Positions 33,004-40,378 of a DNA stretch of 41,934 nucleotides are shown here, one piece after another. A model generated the notes under the pieces. That model was given only the letters and a program-made list of their open reading frames with translations. It was not told the origin of the DNA and did not search any database. The translations under genes were made by a program, and so were the position numbers. Position 1 is the first letter of the stretch, and each line of letters begins with the position of its first letter. Location of the stretch: contig JABBNZ010000032.1 in assembly GCA_019352035.1 (NCBI GenBank), positions 1-41,934 of the forward strand, given 5' to 3'. The stretch is from Pseudomonadota bacterium. GTDB lineage: Bacteria; Pseudomonadota; Gammaproteobacteria; Steroidobacterales; Steroidobacteraceae.

Positions 33004-34362
33004 GGGCTGGCGGCGGACCTTCTTTTGCCGGTACATCGCATCGTCGGCCCGCGCGAGGACGGTATCGAGAGACTCCCCCTCCCGGTATTCCGCGGCACCC
33101 ACGCTGACTGCGAGCTGGTAGGGCCGGCCGGCGGTCGAGTTGAAATGGTCGAGCCGGGAGGTGAGCTTTTTGGCGACCTGCCCGATCTCATCCTGAGGCA
33201 GCATGGCGAGAACGACGAACTCATCGCCGCTCAACCTCGCCAGCAGGTCCGTCGTGCGGAACGTCCCCCGCATTGCATTGGCCACTTCGCGGATCGCCTC
33301 GTCGCCGGCGCCGTGTCCGTGCCGGTCATTGATCTCTTTCAGATCGTTGACGTCCACGAAGAAGACCACGGCGGTCTGGGCGCGGCGGCGGTGCAGCTTG
33401 AGGTGAGTCCCGGCCAGTTGAAAGAATCCCCGGCGGCTGTTGAGGCCCGTCAGCTCATCGGTCAGCAGCGCGCGCTGGCGTCCGTCCGCGACCTGCTCGA
33501 GCTCCAGCCGCTGGCGCTCGTGCTCGCTCACGTCCCGGAAGGTCCACAACCGCCCATTGGGCCGCCGCTCCTCGTCGAATATCGGAATGTGCTCGAGCTC
33601 GAGGATGCGCCCGTCACGGAGCGTGAACGGGATTCCCGTGACCGGCTCCGGCGCATGGCGCACCGTATCGGCGATCAACGAGAAGACATGCGGCGAGCTG
33701 CAGCGCGACTGGATGCGTGCCACCAGGCCTGCGCCGTCGGTCCCGCCAAAGCTGGCGGGGCTCTCCTCGAAGCCGAAGATCGAGCAGAACGCGGGGTTGA
33801 CGTGCAGCACCCGCCGACTCGCGTCCTCCAGCTGCATGGCGACGGGGACATGGTTGAGCGCGCATGCCAGGTGGCCGACTTTCTGCGCCAGCGCCGACTC
33901 TCGCGCGCGAAGCTCGACCTCGCGGGCGCGCCGGTCCAGGGCTATCTCGACCGCCGCTTTGATCGCAAAGGCGCTCACGGGCTTGACCAGGTATGCGTAG
34001 GGCTCCGCCTGGCGCGCACTCTCGATGGCGGCATGATCCGCTTGCGCGGTCAGGAAGATGATCGCCGTCCCGAACTGTTCCCGCAGCGCGCGAGCCGTAG
34101 CGGCACCGTCTGCGTTCCCGTTGAAGCTGACGTCAGTAATCGCGAGGTCGGGTGCGTGCTCGCGTGCGCGGGTTAGGGCGTCCGCGGCTGATGCAGCCGC
34201 GCAAGAATGGAAGCCGAGTTCGCGAAGCAGACGCTGTACGTCGGCCGCGACGGTGCGGTCATCCTCGACGACGAGAACGTGCGTCGATGAGCTGTCGGAT
34301 GCGTCCCTCGCCCTGGATGACCCAGCCGTTTTTTTCGCAGCGGCCGTGGAAAATTGATTCAA
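32992..34362 (-). CDS. Response regulator with PAS and GGDEF domains (diguanylate cyclase), 456 aa
   Basis: Residues 27-145 are a receiver domain with E33/D34/D35, phospho-acceptor D77 (AITDVSF), T105 and K127 (YLVKPVS). A PAS domain follows (about 160-280), then a GGDEF domain with LTDELTGLNSRRGFF, FFVDVNDLKEIND and the active-site SGDEF (378-382). An inhibitory site RTTD (369-372) sits five residues before it. Such proteins make c-di-GMP on phosphorylation and are inhibited by their product. The start is a TTG at 34362; no ATG or GTG occurs before the receiver domain and no strong ribosome-binding site is visible. It could supply the signal sensed by PelD. No kinase is adjacent; the orphan kinase at 9117 is a candidate partner by inference only. 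Confidence 0.88.
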   Translation of the reverse strand: MNQFSTAAAKKTAGSSRARDASDSSSTHVLVVEDDRTVAADVQRLLRELGFHSCAAASAADALTRAREHAPDLAITDVSFNGNADGAATARALREQFGTAIIFLTAQADHAAIESARQAEPYAYLVKPVSAFAIKAAVEIALDRRAREVELRARESALAQKVGHLACALNHVPVAMQLEDASRRVLHVNPAFCSIFGFEESPASFGGTDGAGLVARIQSRCSSPHVFSLIADTVRHAPEPVTGIPFTLRDGRILELEHIPIFDEERRPNGRLWTFRDVSEHERQRLELEQVADGRQRALLTDELTGLNSRRGFFQLAGTHLKLHRRRAQTAVVFFVDVNDLKEINDRHGHGAGDEAIREVANAMRGTFRTTDLLARLSGDEFVVLAMLPQDEIGQVAKKLTSRLDHFNSTAGRPYQLAVSVGAAEYREGESLDTVLARADDAMYRQKKVRRQPREA

Positions 34363-34395
34363 GGATGCGTCAGGTCGACTATCGCCAAGCTCTAA

Positions 34396-34404
34396 ATTTT
34401 ACCA
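34396..34404 (-). promoter_or_regulatory. Candidate extended -10 promoter for the REC-PAS-GGDEF gene
   Basis: The minus strand reads TGGTAAAAT in an AT-rich island, an extended -10 (TGnTAtAAT type), about 34 bases before the TTG start. No convincing -35 is visible. It lies 38 bases downstream of the cupin gene stop. Confidence 0.35.
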
Positions 34405-34441
34405 TTTTCAGAGGCTTCCCGTCCAGAACCGCTGCTCAAAA

Positions 34442-35119
34442 TCACATCTTCGCCAGATACGCGAACCCGCCCTCCTTGACGTAGAGCTCGCAGCCCGCCG
34501 CGGTACTCGGGGAATGGCGGAACTGGGGCGGGAAGCGCAGCCACGTATGGGGGCCGTAACGGCCGTGCTCATCCTGGAACGAGCCCCTGAGCACGAGCAG
34601 CTCGGCGCCAACGGGATAGAGGCGCTCGGTGAGCGGCGCATCCGCCAGCCAGTGCTCGAGGGAGATACGGTCGGTGTATCCCTCCTGGGAGTAGAGCGGC
34701 TTGACCTCGCGCCCGGTCTCCTTCGCCCATCGCATCGTCCGGGTATCGACTGCGACGTGCCGGCGGTCACGGCCGGGGAACTGTCTGAGCTTGACGAAGA
34801 GCAGGCACCCTTCGCGCGAGAAGGGCGCATGCCGAAACCCTTCCGGGTTCAGGAGAAAGGTGCCCGCCGGCCAGTCCCCGTGCTCGTCCGAGAACACTCC
34901 TTCCAGAACCAGGATTTCCTCCCCGTCCGGATGATCGTGTGTCGGGAACTTCGATCCCGGCTGGTAGCGCACGATTGATGTGACCTGCCCGGATTCCGCA
35001 GCGCCGACATGATGCAGGCGCCGGCGCCAGACGGTCCCGCTGGGGCTCGCCGTCCAGGGCAGCAAGTCCGCCTCGACGACTACACGGACGGTGAGATCGC
35101 CATTTAGCGGCTCGGACAT
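34442..35119 (-). CDS. Double-cupin protein (ChrR-like), 225 aa
   Basis: AGGGG lies seven bases before the ATG at 35119. The first cupin has the metal-binding motif HDHPDGEEILVLEG (H61, H63, E67) with H97 (EGFRHAPF) completing the set. The second repeat (GAELLVLRGSFQDEHG, FRHSPSTAAGCELYVKEG) keeps the barrel but has lost the first His pair. This is the layout of the ChrR anti-sigma cupin domain and of stand-alone relatives. The N-terminal zinc-binding anti-sigma domain of ChrR and an ECF sigma gene are absent, so an anti-sigma role is unlikely. A metal-binding or small-molecule-sensing or dioxygenase-type function is open. Confidence 0.8.
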   Translation of the reverse strand: MSEPLNGDLTVRVVVEADLLPWTASPSGTVWRRRLHHVGAAESGQVTSIVRYQPGSKFPTHDHPDGEEILVLEGVFSDEHGDWPAGTFLLNPEGFRHAPFSREGCLLFVKLRQFPGRDRRHVAVDTRTMRWAKETGREVKPLYSQEGYTDRISLEHWLADAPLTERLYPVGAELLVLRGSFQDEHGRYGPHTWLRFPPQFRHSPSTAAGCELYVKEGGFAYLAKM

Positions 35120-35246
35120 GATCGTCCCCTCTTCTGCAATGTCGCCCCCATTATCGACGGGAGGGTCCGGATGGACAACGAAGCAGCGGCTCGCGCCAGC
35201 GCCTGGTCCAAGGCTGTCGCCGGCGAGGCCTCAGCTCAAAGCCTGA

Positions 35247-35430
35247 GCGAGGTGCACGGTTTCGTTCGGGATCCTGAAGATCGTGATCACGACGGTCGGC
35301 GACCTGTCCGGGGACGCGCTGTCCATCTCCTTGCACTTGGGCTATGCGCTCGCTTTGGTGGTTGCGCTTGCGGTCACCGCGACGCTGCTCCTCGCCCGGG
35401 TCAGGGCGAGGCGGTTCCATCCGCTGCTGT
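35247..35430 (+). pseudogene. Fragment of a COG4705-like multi-pass membrane protein gene
   Basis: The plus strand reads FGILKIVITTVGDLSGDALS, ISLHLGYALALVVALAVTAT and LARVRARRFHPLL. This resembles one repeat unit of the uncharacterised membrane-anchored protein family whose repeats start 'K...TTLGET.GD..SMTL..GY' and end 'RA..FHP.LYW'. There is no start and the match stops at about 35430, before the end of the phosphoesterase gene on the other strand. The rest of the protein is gone. Bases 35120-35246 hold nothing else recognisable. Confidence 0.55.
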
Positions 35431-35469
35431 CAGCACTGCATTTCACCCCCCCGCAGGGGCGAAGGGCTC

Positions 35470-37158
35470 CTATTCCGGGGTACGTTCGTGTTCACGCGAA
35501 TTCCGTTCTGAGGCCCGGGTCGGACCGGCGATCGGCAGGCCGGTCTTCTCGCTGAGGAAGAGCGGCGGGGCAAGATGCCGCTTGGAGAAGTCGAACATGT
35601 TGCGGATGCTGCCGGCGCTGGCGTCGAAGGAGCCACCACCGAGACGCTCGCCGCCCAGCCAGTTGTCCTCGATGAAGCGCACGACCGAGGCCTGCGAGAT
35701 CCGCGTGTGGCTCACGTAGTTCACCTTCGCGTATGGTGAGATCACGAGGAACGGCAGCCGCGTTCCCGGACCGCAGCGTCCGTTGACTGGCCGGCCCTTC
35801 AGGCCCGGAAGGGGAGTGCCCTTGCCGCAGACGCCCGGGCCGTCGAGGCGATCGGCCTTCGCATTGAAGGAAGGATTGGTGGGCGTCGCGAAGGCATGGT
35901 CATACCAGCCATCCGAGTCGTCCCAGGTGATGATGACCGCCGTGTGCTTCCAGTCGGGCTGCCGCTCGAGGAAGTTGATGACCTTCGTGATCCAGGCCTG
36001 CTCGTCGAGCGGATCGGAATTGCCCGCGTGGCCGTCCTGGTAGGCCGGCGCCTTCAGGTACGCGACGGCGGGAAAGTTGCCCGCACTCACCGCGGCATAG
36101 AAGTCTCCCATTCCGTACTCGTGGTTGGCCGAGTCACGCTTGCCGTCCGCATCGAACGTATGGCCGATCGCCGCGACGGAGGACGGCCGCGCATGGGTGC
36201 GGTTCGCGGTGGACTTGAAGTACTGGAACCAGTTGTGGTGGGGAGAGTAGTCCTTGATCTGCCGTCCAACGATACGGGAGTAGACGCTGCGCTGACATCC
36301 CTTGGTGCCGTTGGGATTGGTCCGCTCGAGGTCGAAGCCGCCCATGAATCCGCCCCAGCTGATGCGGTGCCGGGTCAGGAGGTCGCCGATGTTGCGGCCC
36401 AGCATCCTGATCTGGTTCTGGGGGCTGGAGCACTTGTCGTACGCAGGGTCGACGTCGTTGATCAGGGTGTAGCCGCCCTGACCGTCGGGGATCTCATACC
36501 AGCGAGCGGTGCCCTTGATGGCTTTCACGCCATTCGTCTGTCCCGAGACGACCTCGAGTGCGCCTGGCGTTGAAGGACCATACGTGTCCGTGTATGCGTT
36601 GTCGCTCATTGCGAAGTGCTGGGCGTAATTCCAGAGCGCGGTGACGGTATTGCCGTCGAAGTACCCCATTACCTGGCCCCTGGTGCCGAAAGCCCCGATT
36701 CCGCCGCGGGTACCCTGGCCGGTGTAGCGCGGAAAGAGATCGGCGGCCCCGCCGTTGTAGGCTTCCTGCTCCGCCGTATAGCCATGATTCTGGTCCGCGG
36801 TGTTGGCCTGGGTGCGGTCGAGGCGGAAGGGATTGGCGGCGCTGGCGCCGTTTCGGGGATTGAGATTGGGGTTGTGCGCCAGCAGGTGCGCTGTCGCCAG
36901 ATTGTCGACGCGGGGAGTGCCGGGCGCGGCCACGAAGCGCGGCTCACCGGGCGGATTGGTCGCGACGGGATAGGTGGCGAAGTAGTGGTCGAATGAGACG
37001 TTCTCGTCGAAGATGACCACCAGATGCTTGATGGGCGTGGCCGTCCGGTACTGGTCCGCATCGCGATGCGGCGGTGATGCCCATGCCGGTGCACAGAGGC
37101 AGAGCGCGATGGACGTGGCGCGCACGAGCGCCGGCAGCTTGCGATGGCCGATCCGCAT
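35470..37158 (-). CDS. Secreted phosphoesterase (phospholipase C / AcpA acid phosphatase family), 562 aa
   Basis: A signal peptide (ALVRATSIALCLCAPAWASP) is followed by the family opening IKHLVVIFDENVSFDHYFAT, in which E and N of DEN are metal/substrate ligands. Further family blocks are FAMSDNAYTDTYGPSTPGAL, GFDLERTNPNGTKG, SNHEYGMGDFY-like HEYGMGDFY, AVIITWDDSDGWYDH (second metal site DDSDG) and RLPFLVISPYAKVNYVSHT. These enzymes hydrolyse phosphomonoesters or phospholipid head groups outside the cytoplasm. Upstream GGGGA serves as the ribosome-binding site. It is divergent from the MFS gene, with 165 bases between their starts. Confidence 0.87.
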   Translation of the reverse strand: MRIGHRKLPALVRATSIALCLCAPAWASPPHRDADQYRTATPIKHLVVIFDENVSFDHYFATYPVATNPPGEPRFVAAPGTPRVDNLATAHLLAHNPNLNPRNGASAANPFRLDRTQANTADQNHGYTAEQEAYNGGAADLFPRYTGQGTRGGIGAFGTRGQVMGYFDGNTVTALWNYAQHFAMSDNAYTDTYGPSTPGALEVVSGQTNGVKAIKGTARWYEIPDGQGGYTLINDVDPAYDKCSSPQNQIRMLGRNIGDLLTRHRISWGGFMGGFDLERTNPNGTKGCQRSVYSRIVGRQIKDYSPHHNWFQYFKSTANRTHARPSSVAAIGHTFDADGKRDSANHEYGMGDFYAAVSAGNFPAVAYLKAPAYQDGHAGNSDPLDEQAWITKVINFLERQPDWKHTAVIITWDDSDGWYDHAFATPTNPSFNAKADRLDGPGVCGKGTPLPGLKGRPVNGRCGPGTRLPFLVISPYAKVNYVSHTRISQASVVRFIEDNWLGGERLGGGSFDASAGSIRNMFDFSKRHLAPPLFLSEKTGLPIAGPTRASERNSREHERTPE

Positions 37159-37323
37159 TGAAATTTCCCCGCGAGAATGAGTGGATTGATGGCCGTCCGG
37201 AACCGAGCTCCGGCGTCATCCAGGAAAACCCTGGCGGCAGTATTATAGCGAGCGTCCGTGTCGGATTGATGACTCGATTCGGGTGAGTGGCACGGAAGCG
37301 CGCCTCTGATATCCTGCGCGTCC

Positions 37324-38511
37324 ATGCCCGCGAAGCGGTTGCCGCACGACGCCTATCTGCTCTGCTTCTCCGCCTTCTTTGCGGACCTGGGCTATCAGGG
37401 CGTGGCGGCGCTCTTTCCGCTCTACCTCGTGTTTCAACTGCACGCGCCCGTCTACGTGTACGGGATCGTGACCGCGATCGCCTTCGGCGGCGGCTCGCTC
37501 GTCTCGTACATCGGCGGCTTGGCCGGGGACCGATTCGACCGGAAGATCATTGCCATTGCGGGCAACTCCTTCATTCCGCTCATGGCCTTCGCCGGCCTCG
37601 CGCATGATCTCTGGTCTTCGGCGGCCTTCTTCATCCTGGGATGGTGGGCGCGGTATTTCCGCACTCCCGCGCGTCGGGCGCTGCTGGTCAATGTGACGCC
37701 CCCGGAGGATCGGAGCATGGCCTTCGGCGTTCTGCACGCGCTCGATATCGGCGGCGGCATGCTCTCGGCTTTCCTGGCACTGCTCTTCCTGTGGCTGCAC
37801 GCCGCGGTGGGCACCATCATTCTCTACGCCATACTGCCGCTCGTCGTCTCGACGGGTTTGCTCTTCTTCGTGAAGGGCGCGGAGCTTCATCCCGGCCAGA
37901 CACCAAGGAATGAGGCCGGTGCGGGCGGCCCGGGCGAGCGGCCCTTGCTGGTTGCGCTTCTGGTCTCGGCCACGCTCTACGGGTTCAGCTTCTACAATCT
38001 CGGCTTCCCGATACTCACGGCCACCGGCGGGCACGCGACGACGGCAGCCTACCAATCCGGTGTGCTCGCGTTCATGACGTATCTCGGCATCTCGGCGGTG
38101 AGTGGCTATGCTCTCGGTGCGGGCCGGCTGTCCGCGGCGCGGTCACTGTGGCTCCTCGGCTATCTGCCCTCGGCCCTGGGCTCAGCCCTCATCGGAGTGA
38201 GCGAGCTGCTGCACCTCAATGCAGCGGCCTTTTATCTCTCGGTCGCCGTTCTCGGCGTGGGAATGGGCGGTGTCGAGACGTTCGAGCCGACGCTGGTCTC
38301 CTCCGTCGTGGGTCACACGAAGCTGTCGCGCGGCATGGGCTTTCTCACCGTATCGAGAAGTATCGGGCAGTTCCTGTCCAACCTCATCATGGGAGCACTC
38401 TTCTCCATGAGCAGCTCCGTGCCGTACTTCTACGCGGCCGGATCGGCTCTGCTCGCGACGCTTGTCTTTGGCGGCGTTGCGTCCGGGCGCTACAAGGCAC
38501 GGCGCAGATGA
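37324..38511 (+). CDS. Major facilitator superfamily transporter, 395 aa
   Basis: Twelve hydrophobic segments are visible with the MFS A-motif-like loop GGLAGDRFDRKIIAIAG between helices 2 and 3, and a weaker equivalent in the second half (GYALGAGRLSAARSLWLLG). The short linker GAELHPGQTPRNEAGAGGPG separates the two six-helix halves. RYFRTPARRALLVNVTPPED after helix 4 is typical of drug/metabolite exporters of the DHA1 type. Substrate unknown. No good ribosome-binding site precedes the ATG at 37324. The 3' end overlaps the tonB end tail-to-tail by 22 bases. Confidence 0.85.
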   Translation: MPAKRLPHDAYLLCFSAFFADLGYQGVAALFPLYLVFQLHAPVYVYGIVTAIAFGGGSLVSYIGGLAGDRFDRKIIAIAGNSFIPLMAFAGLAHDLWSSAAFFILGWWARYFRTPARRALLVNVTPPEDRSMAFGVLHALDIGGGMLSAFLALLFLWLHAAVGTIILYAILPLVVSTGLLFFVKGAELHPGQTPRNEAGAGGPGERPLLVALLVSATLYGFSFYNLGFPILTATGGHATTAAYQSGVLAFMTYLGISAVSGYALGAGRLSAARSLWLLGYLPSALGSALIGVSELLHLNAAAFYLSVAVLGVGMGGVETFEPTLVSSVVGHTKLSRGMGFLTVSRSIGQFLSNLIMGALFSMSSSVPYFYAAGSALLATLVFGGVASGRYKARRR

Positions 38512-39185
38512 AATTTCACCCAGAGCACGAGCGTGAAGCGGTGATGAATGAGCGCCTTGGGAGGAGGCGGAATGGTGGCCTCATGCACGGCGAGCAATGC
38601 GTTTGAGTCGAAGGACTTGATCCGGCCCGGCGTGACGATCCGCAGGTTGGAGATCGCGCCGTCGATCAGCTCGAATGTCACTCTCACCTTCCCGTTCATC
38701 CGCAGCATCCGGGCCTCGGACGGGAATTGCACGGCGCTTTGGATGGCGGCGCGAACTTCCGCAAGGTAGGTCAGTCTCTGCCCCGGATTGAAGGGTTGCG
38801 GCGCAGCTTTGGGAGGCGGGGGCGGTGATGCCCGAGCGGCGATGGGCGAGGGCGGCAAGGCAACAGGGGGCGGCAGCGCGACGGGCGGCGGTGGCAGCGG
38901 CAGGGGGCGAGGATGGAACTCGTTGCGAGGCGGCGCGGGCCGAGGCCGCTCGAGTGTGGGCTTAGGTTTCTCGACCGGTTTGGGCGGCTGTACCAGCCGC
39001 ACCTCTTCCGCAGCGCGCGCGGGCACGCGAGGGGCCGGCGTCCGATCCGCCAGGCCGGCGAGCGCCAATACCAGGGCCGCCTCCGCGGCCAGGGCGAGCC
39101 AGAAGGCCACCGACACCCGCGATGGCGCGCCGAGCTCCGGCAGCTGAGGCATGGGGCTCGCCGAGGCGGACATCGCACTGCTCAT
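38490..39185 (-). CDS. tonB: TonB energy transducer, 231 aa
   Basis: GGAG sits eight bases before the ATG at 39185; an upstream frame extension would run into exbD and is rejected. One N-terminal membrane helix (VAFWLALAAEAALVLALAG, about 26-44) is followed by a Pro-rich periplasmic span (about 70-140, PPKPVEKPKPTLERPRPAPP). The C-terminal TonB fold comprises LTYLAEVRAAIQSAVQFPSE, GKVRVTFELIDGAISNLRIV and SFDSNALLAV. TonB passes proton-motive force from ExbBD to outer-membrane receptors. It is the last gene of exbB-exbD-tonB. Confidence 0.88.
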   Translation of the reverse strand: MSSAMSASASPMPQLPELGAPSRVSVAFWLALAAEAALVLALAGLADRTPAPRVPARAAEEVRLVQPPKPVEKPKPTLERPRPAPPRNEFHPRPLPLPPPPVALPPPVALPPSPIAARASPPPPPKAAPQPFNPGQRLTYLAEVRAAIQSAVQFPSEARMLRMNGKVRVTFELIDGAISNLRIVTPGRIKSFDSNALLAVHEATIPPPPKALIHHRFTLVLWVKFHLRRAL

Positions 39186-39189
39186 GGGA

Positions 39190-39576
39190 TCACTCCGGCC
39201 GGGCGGCGAGTCCAACCGCGCTGATACCGGCGTGGCGACAGGCATCCATGACCCTCACCAGCTTCTGGACGTCGGCGCCTTTGTCGGCGGCGATGGTCAC
39301 TTGCGTGCCCGCGGGGCTGCCCGTGAGCCGGCTGGTGAGTTGAGCGAGCGTCAGGCTCCGCCCGCCAAGATCCAGCGTGCCGTCACGGTGCAGGGTCAAA
39401 GTCAACTTGGGCGCGGGCAGCTTCTGCGTGCTCGTCGAGCCGGGCAGCGCCGTCGGGATGCCCTGTGTCGGGATCATCTGCAGCGTGACCATGATGAAGA
39501 ACACGAGCAGGAACAGCATGATGTCGATCATGGGAATGATCTCCACCCGTCCCTTGCGCATCTCGAGATACTTCAC
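39190..39576 (-). CDS. exbD: ExbD/TolR-family proton channel subunit, 128 aa
   Basis: AGGAG nine bases upstream of the ATG at 39576. The single helix contains MIDIMLFLLVFFIMVT, with the essential proton-carrying Asp (D18) at its start. The periplasmic part (KLTLTLHRDGTLDLGGRSLT; QVTIAADKGADVQKLVRVMD) is the ExbD fold. It lies three bases after exbB and four bases before tonB. Confidence 0.9.
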   Translation of the reverse strand: MKYLEMRKGRVEIIPMIDIMLFLLVFFIMVTLQMIPTQGIPTALPGSTSTQKLPAPKLTLTLHRDGTLDLGGRSLTLAQLTSRLTGSPAGTQVTIAADKGADVQKLVRVMDACRHAGISAVGLAARPE

Positions 39577-39579
39577 CGC

Positions 39580-40260
39580 TCAACGCTCCTGCGCGGCGTA
39601 GATCGCGGCCGCGGCGCCCTGCGGCGCGCGCTGTCCGCCGTGGTGCTCCATACCCTCCAGGCGGTTCACCAACATGGTGCGCAGGGTCTCCATCTGATGC
39701 ACCAGATACCGGACTTGGTTCTGCAAGCCGTTGAAGGCGACGAGGCCGATGACGGCGATCACCAGGCCGGATGCGGTCGCGATGAGCGCCTCTCCGACGC
39801 TGCCCGTGATCTGCCCGGTGTTGCCGGCCGCATTTCCCATGAACTGGAAGGCATGGAACATGCCGATGATGGTCCCGAGCAGCCCGAGGAGCGGGGCGAG
39901 CGTCACCACCGTATCGAGCAGCCACATGCTGCGGTCGAGGGTCGGTACCTGGCGCATGACGGTTTCCTCCAGCAGCTCCGAGAGCCGCGAGCTGTCGCTC
40001 ACCCGGGGGAAGCGCACCGGCACCTCCAGCATCGCCTTGAAGGGCGCGCCGGTCATCTGGGCGAGGCCGCCGAGTGTCACCGGGTCGAGATGCCCGAGCT
40101 GTGCGACCTGACTGGCGACGTGGGCTCCTTCCCGCCGGATGCGTCCGAGCACCAGCAGCCGCTCGATGGCGACGGTGAGTGCGATGAGCAGCAGCACCGG
40201 CATGATGAAGAGGATCCCTCCGGAGCGCGCGGCCAGCGCCGCAAGTGCCTGTAGGCTCAT
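39580..40260 (-). CDS. exbB: ExbB/TolQ-family proton channel subunit, 226 aa
   Basis: A strong AAAGGAGA ribosome-binding site precedes the ATG at 40260. Helix 1 (GILFIMPVLLLIALTVAIER), and the paired helices LAPLLGLLGTIIGMFHAFQF and GSVGEALIATASGLVIAVIG, are the MotA/TolQ/ExbB hallmark including the pore Thr/Ser/Pro positions. It forms the pentamer surrounding the ExbD dimer. Next to a TonB-dependent receptor and tonB, so ExbB rather than TolQ. Confidence 0.9.
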   Translation of the reverse strand: MSLQALAALAARSGGILFIMPVLLLIALTVAIERLLVLGRIRREGAHVASQVAQLGHLDPVTLGGLAQMTGAPFKAMLEVPVRFPRVSDSSRLSELLEETVMRQVPTLDRSMWLLDTVVTLAPLLGLLGTIIGMFHAFQFMGNAAGNTGQITGSVGEALIATASGLVIAVIGLVAFNGLQNQVRYLVHQMETLRTMLVNRLEGMEHHGGQRAPQGAAAAIYAAQER

Positions 40261-40322
40261 CGTGCTCTCCTTTCTTGAAAGCCCGCAAGGTTAGCGGGGC
40301 TCTGTTGCATCCTGATGACGGC

Positions 40323-40361
40323 CGCCGCCCGCGCCCGAGCCGGGGCTCGGGCCGGGCGGCG
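40323..40361 (-). terminator. Long GC hairpin between the TonB-dependent receptor and exbB
   Basis: CGCCGCCCG (40323-40331) pairs with CGGGCGGCG (40353-40361), and CCCGAGCC (40334-40341) with GGCTCGGG (40344-40351), around a 2-nt loop with a small internal bulge. It lies 18 bases past the receptor stop and about 60 before exbB. It lacks a T-run, so it may only reduce read-through or protect the receptor mRNA. Confidence 0.55.
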
Positions 40362-40378
40362 CGTGCGCGCTGCCATCC

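Noticed and set aside
40323-40361. Classical intrinsic terminator after the TonB-dependent receptor
   Set aside because: The stem is strong but no T-run follows on the minus strand, so it is listed only as a hairpin with moderate confidence.
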